64,000 nucleotides of DNA from the NCBI RefSeq assembly GCF_001544875.2, contig NZ_FCOA02000024.1, forward strand, positions 62,001 through 126,000. The letters are read 5' to 3'. The notes under the pieces were generated by a model. It searched no databases. It saw only the letters and a list, made by a program, of their open reading frames with translations, and had not been told where the DNA came from. Both the position numbers and the translations under genes were made by a program. The DNA comes from Caballeronia hypogeia (lineage in GTDB: Bacteria; Pseudomonadota; Gammaproteobacteria; Burkholderiales; Burkholderiaceae). This document shows, one piece after another, positions 34,877 to 43,872 of this stretch (within the stretch, counting starts at the first letter, position 1; the number at the start of each line of letters is the position of its first letter).

Positions 34877-37279
34877 ATGATGGACAAAACTTCCACCGCC
34901 GGCGCCACCGGCTCCGACACGCCGAACGCCACGATTCAGGCTGAATGCGCGCGCGAGCCGATTCACATTCCGGGCGGAATCCAGCCTCACGGCGTGTTTT
35001 TCGGCGTGGATGCGCATTGCCACATCCTGCAGGTCAGCGCCAACGTCGAGCAGTTCGCGCATCTCGCGCCCCAAGCATGCCTCGGCCGCGCGCTGTCCGA
35101 TCTGCTCGGCCAGCACGCGAGCGAGCGCGCGAGCGCGGGTCTGAAGCAACTCGCGCAACTCGCGCGCGACGGCACGGCGCTGCATGTCGGCAACGTGGTC
35201 ATCGAAGGCTGGACGCCGCGCGGACCGCTCGCGATCGTCGTGCATCGGTACGAGGGACTGCTGTTCGTCGAAGTGGAGCCCGCGCAGGACACCGCCGACG
35301 TGTTCTCCACGATGTACCCGCTCGTGCGTTCCTTCGTCACCGAAGTGCAAACCATGCGCACGGTCGAGCAACTCTGCCAGTTCGCCGCGACGGAGATCGC
35401 GCGCATCACCGGGTTCGGACGCACGCTCGTCTATCAGTTCGATGAGGAAGGCCACGGCAACGTGCTCGCGGAAGCGCTCGAAGCGGGCTATCCGTCGTAT
35501 CTGAACCAGCACTTTCCCGCCTCCGACATTCCCGCGCAGGCGCGCGAGCTATATCGAAAGAATCGCATCCGGCTGATCTCGAACGCCAACTACGAAGCAG
35601 CGCCGCTCGTGCCTATGCTGCATCCGGCGACCGGCCGCCCGACCGACCTGACCTACGCATCGTTGCGCAGCGTGTCGCCGGTGCATCTGCAATACATGCG
35701 CAACATGGGCACGCTCGCGTCCATGTCGATGTCGATAGTCGTCGACGACAAGCTCTGGGGCCTGATTTCCTGTCACCACGCGACGCCGCGCCTGCCGCCG
35801 TTCGAAGTGCGCACCGCGTGCGAACATGTCGCGCAGATCGTGTCGCTGCAGATCGAGGCGCGCGAGACGCAGGCTGAAGCGCAATATCGGCTCGAACTGC
35901 GCCGCATGCTCTCGACGCTGCTTTCCTCGATGGCGAACACCGACAGTTTCGTGGAAGCGCTCGTGAGCGACGCATCCGGGCTGCTCGGCTTCACGCGCTC
36001 GTCGGGCGCGGCCGTGATCTTCGAAGGGCGCACGTCGCTGGTCGGCATGACGCCGGACGAGCACAGCGTGAGAGCGCTGGTCGACTGGCTCGACGATCAG
36101 AGCGAGGACGTGGTGTTGTCCGACCGCGCCTCGCAGGATTGCCCCGCGCTCTCCGATTCACCCGACGTGGCCGGCTTTCTCGCGGTATCGATCTCGAAGA
36201 TCTATCGCAACTATGTGATCTGGTTCCGCCGCGAAGTGGTCCAGACAATCGAATGGGCGGGCGATCCGCGCGCGAAACTCACGGGACTGGCCGCTTCGCT
36301 CTCGCCGCGCATGAGCTTCGACACGTGGACGGACGTGGTGCGCAATCGCTCACTGCCCTGGCGCGCCGCCGAACGCGAAATCGCGCTGGAGTTTCGCGCG
36401 GCCGTGCTCGGCATCGTGCTGCGGCGCGCGGAGGAAATCGCGCAGCTCGCCACAGAACTGGGCCGCGCGAATCACGAGCTCGAAGGTTTCTCGTACACCG
36501 TGTCGCACGATCTGCGCGCGCCGCTGCGGCACGTGGTGAGCTTTGCGGACCTGCTCGGGCAGATCGACGGCGAAAAGCTGTCCGAGCGCGGCCGTGGCTA
36601 TTTGCAGCGCATCGTGACGTCGGCGCGCTTTGGCGGACGTCTCGTCGACGATCTGCTCTCGTTCGCGCAACTCGGCCGCGCCGTGCTGCGCCCGCACACG
36701 GTCGATGTCCACGCCCTCGTGCATACCGTGGTTCAGAACGACATCGACGAACACGCGTCGGCGCGCGTGCGCTGGCGCATCGCCGCGCTGCCGCCCATCG
36801 AAGCGGATCACGTGTTTCTGCACGTCGCGTTCGCCAACGTCATGTCGAACGCCGTGAAGTTCAGCGGGCAGCGCGAGCAGCCGGATATCGAAGTCGGCGC
36901 CGAGGACGGCAGCGGCGAACTCGTCGGCCATGTCGTCTATTTCGTGCGCGACAACGGCGTGGGCTTCGACATGCGTTACGTCGACAAACTGTTCGGCGTG
37001 TTCCAGCGCCTGCACGTGAACGATCAGTTCGATGGCACGGGCATCGGGCTCGCGAACGTGCGGCGGATCGTCGAGCGGCATGGCGGGCGCGCGTGGGCCG
37101 AAGGCGCACCGGATCGCGGCGCCACCTTCTACATGGCGCTGCCGAAGCAGTTCCGCCCCGAGAGCGGCGTGCGGCGCGATACCGCCGCTTCGGCGCTCGC
37201 GCGGCTCGCGGCGGGCACGGGCGGCGCGGGGCACGACATCGGGCAGCTCATCCGGCGCTCGGAGCAGGACGGGAAGTGA
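34877..37279 (+). CDS. bphP: Bacteriophytochrome histidine kinase (BphP)
   Basis: An 800-residue red/far-red photoreceptor kinase. The biliverdin-binding Cys is Cys24 in ECAREPIHIPGG. The PAS domain spans about 20-130. The GAF domain has the ASDIPAQARELY motif, and the PHY domain the tongue motif PRMSF. The HisKA box is VSHDLRAPLRH (His544), and the ATPase domain has DNGVGFDM and GTGIGLANV. No receiver domain is fused. No haem oxygenase (bphO) or response regulator is adjacent, so chromophore and output must come from elsewhere. The start at 34877 or 34880 follows AGGA; an upstream in-frame ATG at 34832 is less likely. Confidence 0.93.
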   Translation: MMDKTSTAGATGSDTPNATIQAECAREPIHIPGGIQPHGVFFGVDAHCHILQVSANVEQFAHLAPQACLGRALSDLLGQHASERASAGLKQLAQLARDGTALHVGNVVIEGWTPRGPLAIVVHRYEGLLFVEVEPAQDTADVFSTMYPLVRSFVTEVQTMRTVEQLCQFAATEIARITGFGRTLVYQFDEEGHGNVLAEALEAGYPSYLNQHFPASDIPAQARELYRKNRIRLISNANYEAAPLVPMLHPATGRPTDLTYASLRSVSPVHLQYMRNMGTLASMSMSIVVDDKLWGLISCHHATPRLPPFEVRTACEHVAQIVSLQIEARETQAEAQYRLELRRMLSTLLSSMANTDSFVEALVSDASGLLGFTRSSGAAVIFEGRTSLVGMTPDEHSVRALVDWLDDQSEDVVLSDRASQDCPALSDSPDVAGFLAVSISKIYRNYVIWFRREVVQTIEWAGDPRAKLTGLAASLSPRMSFDTWTDVVRNRSLPWRAAEREIALEFRAAVLGIVLRRAEEIAQLATELGRANHELEGFSYTVSHDLRAPLRHVVSFADLLGQIDGEKLSERGRGYLQRIVTSARFGGRLVDDLLSFAQLGRAVLRPHTVDVHALVHTVVQNDIDEHASARVRWRIAALPPIEADHVFLHVAFANVMSNAVKFSGQREQPDIEVGAEDGSGELVGHVVYFVRDNGVGFDMRYVDKLFGVFQRLHVNDQFDGTGIGLANVRRIVERHGGRAWAEGAPDRGATFYMALPKQFRPESGVRRDTAASALARLAAGTGGAGHDIGQLIRRSEQDGK

Positions 37280-37290
37280 CGCGCCATGCA

Positions 37291-37323
37291 AAACGGCCGC
37301 GATCTCATCGATCGCGGCCGTTT
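37291..37323. terminator. Bidirectional intrinsic terminator, phytochrome/porin
   Basis: AAACGGCCGCGATC (37291-37304) and GATCGCGGCCGTTT (37310-37323) make a perfect 14-bp stem with a 5-base loop, flanked by T-rich sequence on both strands. It sits between the convergent phytochrome and porin genes and should stop transcription from both. Confidence 0.85.
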
Positions 37324-37358
37324 CGCTTTCTGTAACGCTATGCGGTGTTACGCGACGC

Positions 37359-38516
37359 TCAGAAGCGGTGACGCAGACCCACCGTCGCGGCAACCTGATT
37401 GCCCGTCGACGACGGCGACAGCGTGTTGATCATCGCCACATTGGCGCCCGCATTGCCCAGCTCGCCCGACGCGTGCTGATACACGCCTTCGACGTACACG
37501 TCGGTGCGCTTCGAGAGCGAGTAGTCAGCCTGCAGCGAAACCGTGTGCCACTTCGGATCACCCGTGCCGTTGGCGCCCGTCACCTTGCCGTCCGTGTACG
37601 TGTACGCGGCGTCGAGGCTCAGCGCCGGGGTCAGCGCGTAACGGCCGTTCAGCTCGAAGTTGTTCATGTGCAGGTTCGAGTTGCCCGGCAGCGCGAACGA
37701 CGTGCCGCCTTGCGATGCGGCCAGCAGGTTGTCGTAGTGGGTGTTGGTCCACACGAAGCCGACCGTCGCCGGGCCGTAGGTGTAGTTCACGCCCGCGCCG
37801 AAGGTGCGCTGCAGTTCGGCCGTCAGATTCGCGTTGTTGCCCTGACCGGCGGAAACCGCGCCGTTAGCGTTCAGGTTGTTGCGCGAGTTATTCGTCTGCA
37901 AATATGCAGCCGCGACATTCAGAGGACCATTGCCGTACGAGACGCCCGCGCTCCATGCGCGGTTGTTCGCGAACTGGCCGGCGTCGTTCGAAAAGCCATA
38001 CAGGCCGCCGAACTTGAAGCCCCCGTAATTCACGCTCTGGTATTTGACCGAGTTCTTGATCGAGAACGAATGATCGAGATTATCGTTGTCGAACGGATGC
38101 GCGGTCAGATTATTGCCATAGCCCGCACCTGCTTCGGCGAGGGGCGACAGATAATCGACCATCGAATCATATTGGCGGCCGAGCGTGACCGTACCGAATT
38201 GATCGTGTTGCAAACCGACATATGCCTGGCGGTTGAACATCGTATTGCTTTCGTTGAAGCGGCCGTTATTGAGGTTGAAGCCGCTCTCCAGCTTGAAGAG
38301 CGCGTGCAACCCGCCGCCCAGATCTTCGCTGCCCTTCAGTCCGAAGTACGTGTCCGAAACCGCGCCACTGCCCTGCTGCCAGTTGTTATGCCCGCCCGCG
38401 TTGTTGGTGTAGACGAGACCTGCGTCCATCGTGCCGTACAGCGTGACGCTGCTCTGCGCGTGGGCAGCCGCGGTAAAAGTGCCGAGAATGCCCGCGATGA
38501 GAAGGGTTTTTTTCAT
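37359..38516 (-). CDS. Gram-negative general porin (Burkholderia type)
   Basis: A 385-residue outer-membrane porin. The signal peptide MKKTLLIAGILGTFTAAAHA is followed by QSSVTLYGTMDAGL, the typical first strand. The remainder shows alternating beta strands and ends with GLRHRF, a C-terminal Phe as required for assembly by BAM. It forms a trimeric diffusion pore for small solutes. The gene stands alone and has a long upstream region (882 bp to the next gene), consistent with complex regulation. Confidence 0.93.
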   Translation of the reverse strand: MKKTLLIAGILGTFTAAAHAQSSVTLYGTMDAGLVYTNNAGGHNNWQQGSGAVSDTYFGLKGSEDLGGGLHALFKLESGFNLNNGRFNESNTMFNRQAYVGLQHDQFGTVTLGRQYDSMVDYLSPLAEAGAGYGNNLTAHPFDNDNLDHSFSIKNSVKYQSVNYGGFKFGGLYGFSNDAGQFANNRAWSAGVSYGNGPLNVAAAYLQTNNSRNNLNANGAVSAGQGNNANLTAELQRTFGAGVNYTYGPATVGFVWTNTHYDNLLAASQGGTSFALPGNSNLHMNNFELNGRYALTPALSLDAAYTYTDGKVTGANGTGDPKWHTVSLQADYSLSKRTDVYVEGVYQHASGELGNAGANVAMINTLSPSSTGNQVAATVGLRHRF

Positions 38517-39398
38517 GGTTCTCTAGTGTCCTGTTAAAGCTAAAGCGAAAGCTTCCCGTGTGTCACGGACCGAATGGCCGCGTATTGCCTTCAGGAAACT
38601 GGGACACACTTTATGCGACGACCCCTTGAAAGTGTCGGCGCATCACACGCAATAATCATTTGCTGAATTTGCGAAAGGGTCCGCGAGGGCCTTAACACTC
38701 TTTTAAGGTCAAGCGCTTAGCCGGCATGGCGCGTATTTGATCCCCGATTTGCTGTTGCACATGCACGACGTTATTAATGCGAATCCAGGAGAAGATCATT
38801 GCGCCGCGTGAGGTTTATATCGACCGACACGGTTGTTAAGCTTGTTCGCGTCAACAGATCTCCGAGAAGATTTTCTGAGGACACGGAGCGGTTTCGCGAG
38901 AGGAGACCGCTCCGTTTTAAGCTGCCTCGATATCGGATTGTTCGTTCTTCGAATCCGACGCCGAGTCGCGCATTCGATTTTTTTCATGCGCTTTAGATTT
39001 GCGCGCCGTCCGATTAATTCGGCAATCCTTATTTATCGGCGAATGCTTTCAACTTCCTGTCGTTTAATGTTTTACCCACATGAAAACGGTTCGCATTTAG
39101 AAAATGCAACCATTTCAGCGGGCGATATGTTCTTCGGAATATCCCGTCTGTTTTGAAATTTTTTCCCGGATTGCGCGTCTGTTCACCACAATCCGGGACC
39201 GAAAGGCAGCGGATACGAACAATTTTTTGCGCCCACCCCGTGAAAATGTAACGCCCTGGAAAACGTTTGCAGACTCGCTCTGCGGCGAATCGGCCATGGT
39301 TGGAGTTTCAATTCGAAACATTTGGAGCAGGGTCAATCCGGATAATCGGTACGTCGATTGCTTGTTATGTGGACTCGATTACCTAGCCGGAAATGCAA
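38517..39398. other. Long AT-richer intergenic region upstream of the porin
   Basis: About 880 bp with no convincing coding sequence. It should contain the porin promoter at its left end. It includes a short inverted repeat CCTTAA/TTAAGG (38690-38708) and a strong rightward terminator hairpin (38883-38918) with no gene in front of it. The remainder is A/T-rich without recognisable features. Confidence 0.55.
38883..38918 (+). terminator. Orphan intrinsic terminator (possible small-RNA 3' end)
   Basis: ACGGAGCGGT (38883-38892) and ACCGCTCCGT (38906-38915) form a perfect 10-bp stem with a 13-base loop, followed by TTT. It reads rightwards as a textbook intrinsic terminator. No protein gene precedes it on that strand: the upstream gene is the divergent porin. 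A small RNA started in about 38,650-38,830 would end here. Confidence 0.6.
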
Positions 39399-39719
39399 AT
39401 GAAACGAAGCGCCAACGCAACCTCCGTCCCAGCCTTCCGACAGCGACGACCCGCTCAACTCGCCGAGAGCGAATTGCGTCATCTGGAAATGATCCTGTCG
39501 AATTTCGTAGAACGCAGCGCGTCTTCGGACCGGCTGCCGACCCGCTATTGGGACATGCGCGTCGCTCAGCTCGACGCGGAATACGATCTCGTGCCGTCGC
39601 AGAGTCAGCGCGTAGCTTCCCTGCAACGCAAGCTCGCCCTGCTCGATTCGGCGCTCGATGACGCGTCGTCCGCCGCCGACGTACAGGAAGGTCAGCAAAG
39701 CCGACGCGCAGCGGCCTGA
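39399..39719 (+). CDS. Hypothetical protein
   Basis: A 106-residue protein (start at 39399, MKRSANATS, with GGA 7 bp ahead; an in-frame ATG at 39393 is the alternative). It is hydrophilic and predicted helical, with Leu/Arg heptad-like spacing between residues 20 and 90 (for example LRHLEMILSNFVE). No signal peptide or known domain is seen. It carries the high-GC codon use of its surroundings, which supports real coding. Confidence 0.55.
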   Translation: MKRSANATSVPAFRQRRPAQLAESELRHLEMILSNFVERSASSDRLPTRYWDMRVAQLDAEYDLVPSQSQRVASLQRKLALLDSALDDASSAADVQEGQQSRRAAA

Positions 39720-39780
39720 AGCGTGCCGGCTTTCGCGTGACGAAGACGGCTAGCTTCGTCGCGGCGCCTAACCACGAAAA

Positions 39781-40041
39781 TCACGCCGGCGCCTGCACCC
39801 AGTTGTCGACGAATGCGCGCCCCGCCGTGTGTGCGCTCATCAACGCCTCATCCACGGACGCGAAGTTCCGATAGCGTCTGCTCTCGACACAAAGCGGTGA
39901 AAATGCGGTCACCGGTCTTCCCGACCGGCTGATGGTCACGACGGCCAGATACTGCACGGACTCGGGAGCAGGCACGAGCCGACTACTCGTCTCGATTGCG
40001 ACTTCGAGCACGAAGCCTTTGTGGTTGTAGGACCGAATCAT
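39781..40041 (-). CDS. Small hypothetical protein
   Basis: An 86-residue protein (MIRSYNHKGF start). It alternates short strands and one helix, and has no signal peptide or membrane segment. The family was not recognised. It stands alone, convergent to the gene at 39399-39719 and 110 bp downstream of the MFS gene. Confidence 0.5.
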   Translation of the reverse strand: MIRSYNHKGFVLEVAIETSSRLVPAPESVQYLAVVTISRSGRPVTAFSPLCVESRRYRNFASVDEALMSAHTAGRAFVDNWVQAPA

Positions 40042-40151
40042 CGAGGCACCCCGCCGCTATCAGCCGAGCTGAAGGATCGCGCCGTGCGCTTGTGACGAAA
40101 GCGAAATGCACGGCGTCATTGATTCAGATAGCATACGGCGTTCCGCGACGC

Positions 40152-41591
40152 TCAGTGATTCAGCTCTTCGAGACGCAACCCGTTGGTCTTCGGCCCGAAC
40201 ACGCCGATCGCCAGCGCCACGAGCAGCATGCACACCGTAATGCCGGTGAACACGCCCGGCACGCCGAAGTCCTTCAGCAGCGACGCGATGATGAACCCCG
40301 ACATCATCGCGCCCGCGCGGCTCGCCGAGTACACGATGCCGCTCGCCCGGCAGCGCACAGCCGTTGGAAACAGCTCGGTCTGATACGCGTGATAGCACAC
40401 CGAGATGGTCTGCCCCGCGAGCGAGATCAGCACGCCGAGCGCAATGAGCGCCGCGGGCGACTTCATCTGCCCGAACGCGAGGCCGCTCGCGATCACGACG
40501 AGCGCGCCGCCGACGATCAGATATTTGCGCTGGATGCGGTCGGCGTAAAACATCGCGAAGAGCGGTCCGATGGGCAGCGCGAACGCGATGATGAACGAAT
40601 ACAGCAGGCTCTTCGTCACGTGAATGCCCTGCCCGACGAGCAGCGTCGGCACCCAGTTGGCGAAGCCGTAATAGCCGATCGCCTGACAGAAATTGAAGAC
40701 GATCAGCATGATGAGGCGCGAGCGATACGGTGCGACGAACAACTCGCCGAGCGACGCGCGCCGGTGCGCGGGCTGATCGACCACGGGCGCGGGCGCCGGC
40801 AGCGGCGCGCCCGATTCGCGCTCGACCGCGCGTTCGATATCGCTCACGATCCGCTCGCCCTGCTCGACCCTGCCGTGCATCGCGAGCCAGCGCGGGCTTT
40901 CCGGCACCGCGCGGCGGATGAACCATACGACCACCGCGCCGACCGATCCCGCGAGCACCACGATGCGCCATCCGTCGAGCCCGAACACGGTTTCCGGCAC
41001 GAGCCAGTACGACAGGATCGCGGCGACGGGCGCGGCAGCGAACATCACCATCTGATTGAACGCCATCGCCCGGCCGCGCATGTGCTGCGGCACGAGCTCG
41101 GTCACGTAGCTGTCGATGGTGACGATCTCCACGCCCACGCCGATGCCCGTCACGAAGCGCCAGAAGATCACGCCTTCGGGCGTGGTCTGGAACGCCATGA
41201 TCGCCGAGCCGATCGAGTACCAGAGCAGCGAGTACGTGAATACGCTGCGCCGCCCGCAGCGGTCCGGCAGCCAGCCGAAAAAGAACGTGCCGATAAAGAG
41301 CCCGGCAAAGGTCGCCGCGATGAAACCCGCGATGCCCGTGAAGCCGAAGAACGCATGCGTCGTGGTTTGCAGCAGGCCGCTTTTGGCCATGCCCGGCGCG
41401 ACATAGCCAGTGAAGATCAGGTCGTAGATTTCGAAGAAGCCGCCGAGCGAGATGAGAAACACGAGCATCCACAGATGCCGCGTGACCGGCAGTCGATCCA
41501 TGCGCGCGGAAATCTGCGCGCCCGGCGCCGCGTGAACGTGAATGCCGGGCGATGCGAGCGGCTCCGCGACCGCGCTGAAAGTTGGCTGCAT
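40152..41591 (-). CDS. MFS transporter (organic acid/sugar symporter type)
   Basis: A 479-residue permease with twelve predicted helices, the loop 2-3 motif GWLPDRCGRRS and the sugar-porter-like VPESPRWLAMHGR after helix 6. It follows the CoA-transferase gene by 61 bp and is the third gene of the lyase-transferase-transporter operon. It probably imports the carboxylic acid that those enzymes activate and cleave. Confidence 0.87.
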   Translation of the reverse strand: MQPTFSAVAEPLASPGIHVHAAPGAQISARMDRLPVTRHLWMLVFLISLGGFFEIYDLIFTGYVAPGMAKSGLLQTTTHAFFGFTGIAGFIAATFAGLFIGTFFFGWLPDRCGRRSVFTYSLLWYSIGSAIMAFQTTPEGVIFWRFVTGIGVGVEIVTIDSYVTELVPQHMRGRAMAFNQMVMFAAAPVAAILSYWLVPETVFGLDGWRIVVLAGSVGAVVVWFIRRAVPESPRWLAMHGRVEQGERIVSDIERAVERESGAPLPAPAPVVDQPAHRRASLGELFVAPYRSRLIMLIVFNFCQAIGYYGFANWVPTLLVGQGIHVTKSLLYSFIIAFALPIGPLFAMFYADRIQRKYLIVGGALVVIASGLAFGQMKSPAALIALGVLISLAGQTISVCYHAYQTELFPTAVRCRASGIVYSASRAGAMMSGFIIASLLKDFGVPGVFTGITVCMLLVALAIGVFGPKTNGLRLEELNH

Positions 41592-41652
41592 TGCTTTGTC
41601 TCCATGTGTTTCGAAGGCGCGGTGTTTTTATGATTGCGCCCGTCGCGATGTG

Positions 41653-42801
41653 TTAAGCCGTCACGCGTTTCGTCATGCGCCCGAGCACTTCCTCCGTATG
41701 CTCGCCGACGCGCGCGAGCGCTTGCCGCACGCCGGGCCGGCGTCCGCCCATCGTGAGCGGCAAGAGGACGACATCGGTGGTGCCGCCGTCGTCGGTCTGC
41801 ATCGGCACGAGGCCACCGCTTTCCTTCAGATGCGGATCGTCGAGCAGTTGCTCGGGGCGCATGATCGGCGCGTACGGAATGCCGGCCGCTTCGAGTTTCG
41901 GCGCGAGTTCCTCCGCGCGATGTTGCGCGAGGATCTCGCCGAGTCGCTCCAGCAAGTGCGGGCGCACCGCGACGCGCATCGCGTTGGTCGCGAACCCCGG
42001 TTCCCGCGCGAGATCCGGGCGCTCCAGCACGTCGCACAGCGTGACGAACTGCTTGTCGCTGACCGCGCCGATGAACAACTGCTCGCCTTCGGCCAGCGTG
42101 AAAACGTCATACACGCTCCACGCCGATACGCGCGACGGCATCGGCGGCGGCGCTTCGCGCGTCATTGCGTATTGCTGCATGTGCTGCGCCGAGAGGAACA
42201 CGCAGTTTTCGAACAGCGCGCTCTGCACTTCCTGGCCGCGTCCGGTGAGATCGCGCTCGCGCAGCGCGGCGAGCACACCGATCGCGCCGAACATGCCGCC
42301 CATGATGTCGTTCACCGACGTCCCCGCGCGCAGCGGCCTGCCCGCCGGACCGGTCATGTAGGCCAGACCGCCCATCATCTGCACGACTTCGTCGAGCGCG
42401 AGGCGCTTTTCGTACGGGCCGGGAAGAAAGCCCTTGTGCGACACGTAAATGAGCTTCGGATGCGTCTTCGAGAGCGTCTCGTAATCGAGTCCGAACTTGG
42501 CCATCAGCCCGGGACGGAAGTTTTCGAGCAGCACGTCGCATTCGCCGATCAGTTCGAGCGCGGTTTCGCGCCCTTCTTCGGTATTGATGTCGATGACCAC
42601 GCTCTTCTTGTTGCGATTGAACGAGCGAAAGAAGCCGATGCCGAGCCCCGGCAGATTGCGCGTCTTGTCGCCGCCGGGCGGCTCGATCTTGATGACTTCC
42701 GCGCCGAGATCCGCGAGGATCATGCCGCAGGTCGGGCCCATCACCATATGCGTGAATTCGATCACGCGAATGCCTTCGAGCGGCAAAGTTGAATGAGTCA
42801 T
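41653..42801 (-). CDS. Class III CoA-transferase (CaiB/BaiF family)
   Basis: A 382-residue CoA-transferase. The N-terminus LEGIRVIEFTHMVMGP and the catalytic Asp in SVNDIMGGMFG are typical of family III. It moves CoA from a donor such as succinyl-CoA to a carboxylic acid. It starts 7 bp after the HMG-CoA-lyase-like gene, so the acceptor could be a 3-hydroxy-3-methylglutarate-like acid whose CoA ester is then split by that lyase. A GAGGAC ribosome site precedes the start. Confidence 0.88.
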   Translation of the reverse strand: MTHSTLPLEGIRVIEFTHMVMGPTCGMILADLGAEVIKIEPPGGDKTRNLPGLGIGFFRSFNRNKKSVVIDINTEEGRETALELIGECDVLLENFRPGLMAKFGLDYETLSKTHPKLIYVSHKGFLPGPYEKRLALDEVVQMMGGLAYMTGPAGRPLRAGTSVNDIMGGMFGAIGVLAALRERDLTGRGQEVQSALFENCVFLSAQHMQQYAMTREAPPPMPSRVSAWSVYDVFTLAEGEQLFIGAVSDKQFVTLCDVLERPDLAREPGFATNAMRVAVRPHLLERLGEILAQHRAEELAPKLEAAGIPYAPIMRPEQLLDDPHLKESGGLVPMQTDDGGTTDVVLLPLTMGGRRPGVRQALARVGEHTEEVLGRMTKRVTA

Positions 42802-42808
42802 GTCGTCC

Positions 42809-43750
42809 TCAGGCTTCGATTGCAGTGTTCGATTCGTAAGTGACCGGCAAGCCCGCGAGCGCGAGCGCGCCGTGCAGCGTTTCGCCTTCGAGCCAGCGCG
42901 CGAGTTTCGCGCGCAGCGTCAGCAAGGCAGAGATGTCAATGCCGGTTGCAACGCCCATGTCGGCGAGCATGAACGCGAGGTCCTCGCTCGATGCGTTGCC
43001 GCTCGCGCCCGGCGCATGCGGACAGCCGCCGATGCCAGCGAGCGTTGCATCGAAACGCGCGACGCCGGTTTCCAGCGCGGCGAATACGTTGGCGAGCGCG
43101 AGGCCGCGCGTGTCGTGAAAGTGGCCGCACCAGAAGCGCTCGCCCGCGATATCGCGCGCCTTCGCAAAGAGTTCGCGCACGGCGCGCGGACCGGCATAAC
43201 CGACCGTGTCCGCGATGGACACGCGATCCGCGCCCGCATCGAGCAAGGCCTGCATGTAGCGCAGCACATCGGCTTGATCGACGCGGCCCTGAATCGTGCA
43301 GCCGAACGCCGTGCCGATGCCGCCCTCGATCAGCGTCTTCGCGCCCGCCGCATCACGCGCGGCGCGCATGCGGGCGACTTCCGCGACCACGTCCTCGGGC
43401 GTCTTGCGCAGATTCGCGAGACTATGTTCGCGGCTCGCGGAAAGCGGCACGAGCATCAGATCCGCCTGCGTTTCGATGGCGCGCTCCGCGCCCTTCAGAT
43501 TCGGCACGAGCACCGATACGAACAGTCCCGGCAGCGTCTTCGCATGCGCGACGAGTTCGGCGGTGTCGGCGAGTTGCGGCAGAAGGCGCGCGGGCACGAA
43601 CGATCCGACTTCGATTTCGCGCTGTCCGGCGGCGTGGGCATGGTCGATCCATTCGATCTTGCGTTCGGTCGGCACGATCGTCCGAATGCTTTGCAGGCCG
43701 TCGCGCAGCCCCACTTCGCGGATCACGGCGTTCTGTGGGAACGCGGGCAT
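42809..43750 (-). CDS. Hydroxymethylglutaryl-CoA lyase family protein
   Basis: A 313-residue DRE-TIM metallolyase. It has the VGLRDGLQ motif near residue 14, metal-binding HFHDTRG, and the loop with the catalytic Cys in GGCPHAPGASGN. These match HMG-CoA lyases, which split HMG-CoA into acetyl-CoA and acetoacetate. In this operon with a CoA-transferase and an MFS permease it likely completes degradation of an imported branched hydroxy-dicarboxylic acid. It is divergent from a LysR regulator 122 bp away. Confidence 0.88.
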   Translation of the reverse strand: MPAFPQNAVIREVGLRDGLQSIRTIVPTERKIEWIDHAHAAGQREIEVGSFVPARLLPQLADTAELVAHAKTLPGLFVSVLVPNLKGAERAIETQADLMLVPLSASREHSLANLRKTPEDVVAEVARMRAARDAAGAKTLIEGGIGTAFGCTIQGRVDQADVLRYMQALLDAGADRVSIADTVGYAGPRAVRELFAKARDIAGERFWCGHFHDTRGLALANVFAALETGVARFDATLAGIGGCPHAPGASGNASSEDLAFMLADMGVATGIDISALLTLRAKLARWLEGETLHGALALAGLPVTYESNTAIEA

Positions 43751-43872
43751 GGTGTCGTCTCCCTATCGTCTTTGTATGGCCTCGACTTTAGAGATTCCGC
43801 AAATGCCCTAAAAGCGGTATTTTGGAAGGTCCATGCTTCCGGTTCGGAACGTCAGATGAATTACGATCGACC

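Noticed and set aside
40060..41472. Second minus-strand frame of about 470 codons within the MFS gene
   Set aside because: Frame-shifted Arg-rich shadow of the real permease at 40152-41591, which has regular hydrophobic helices.
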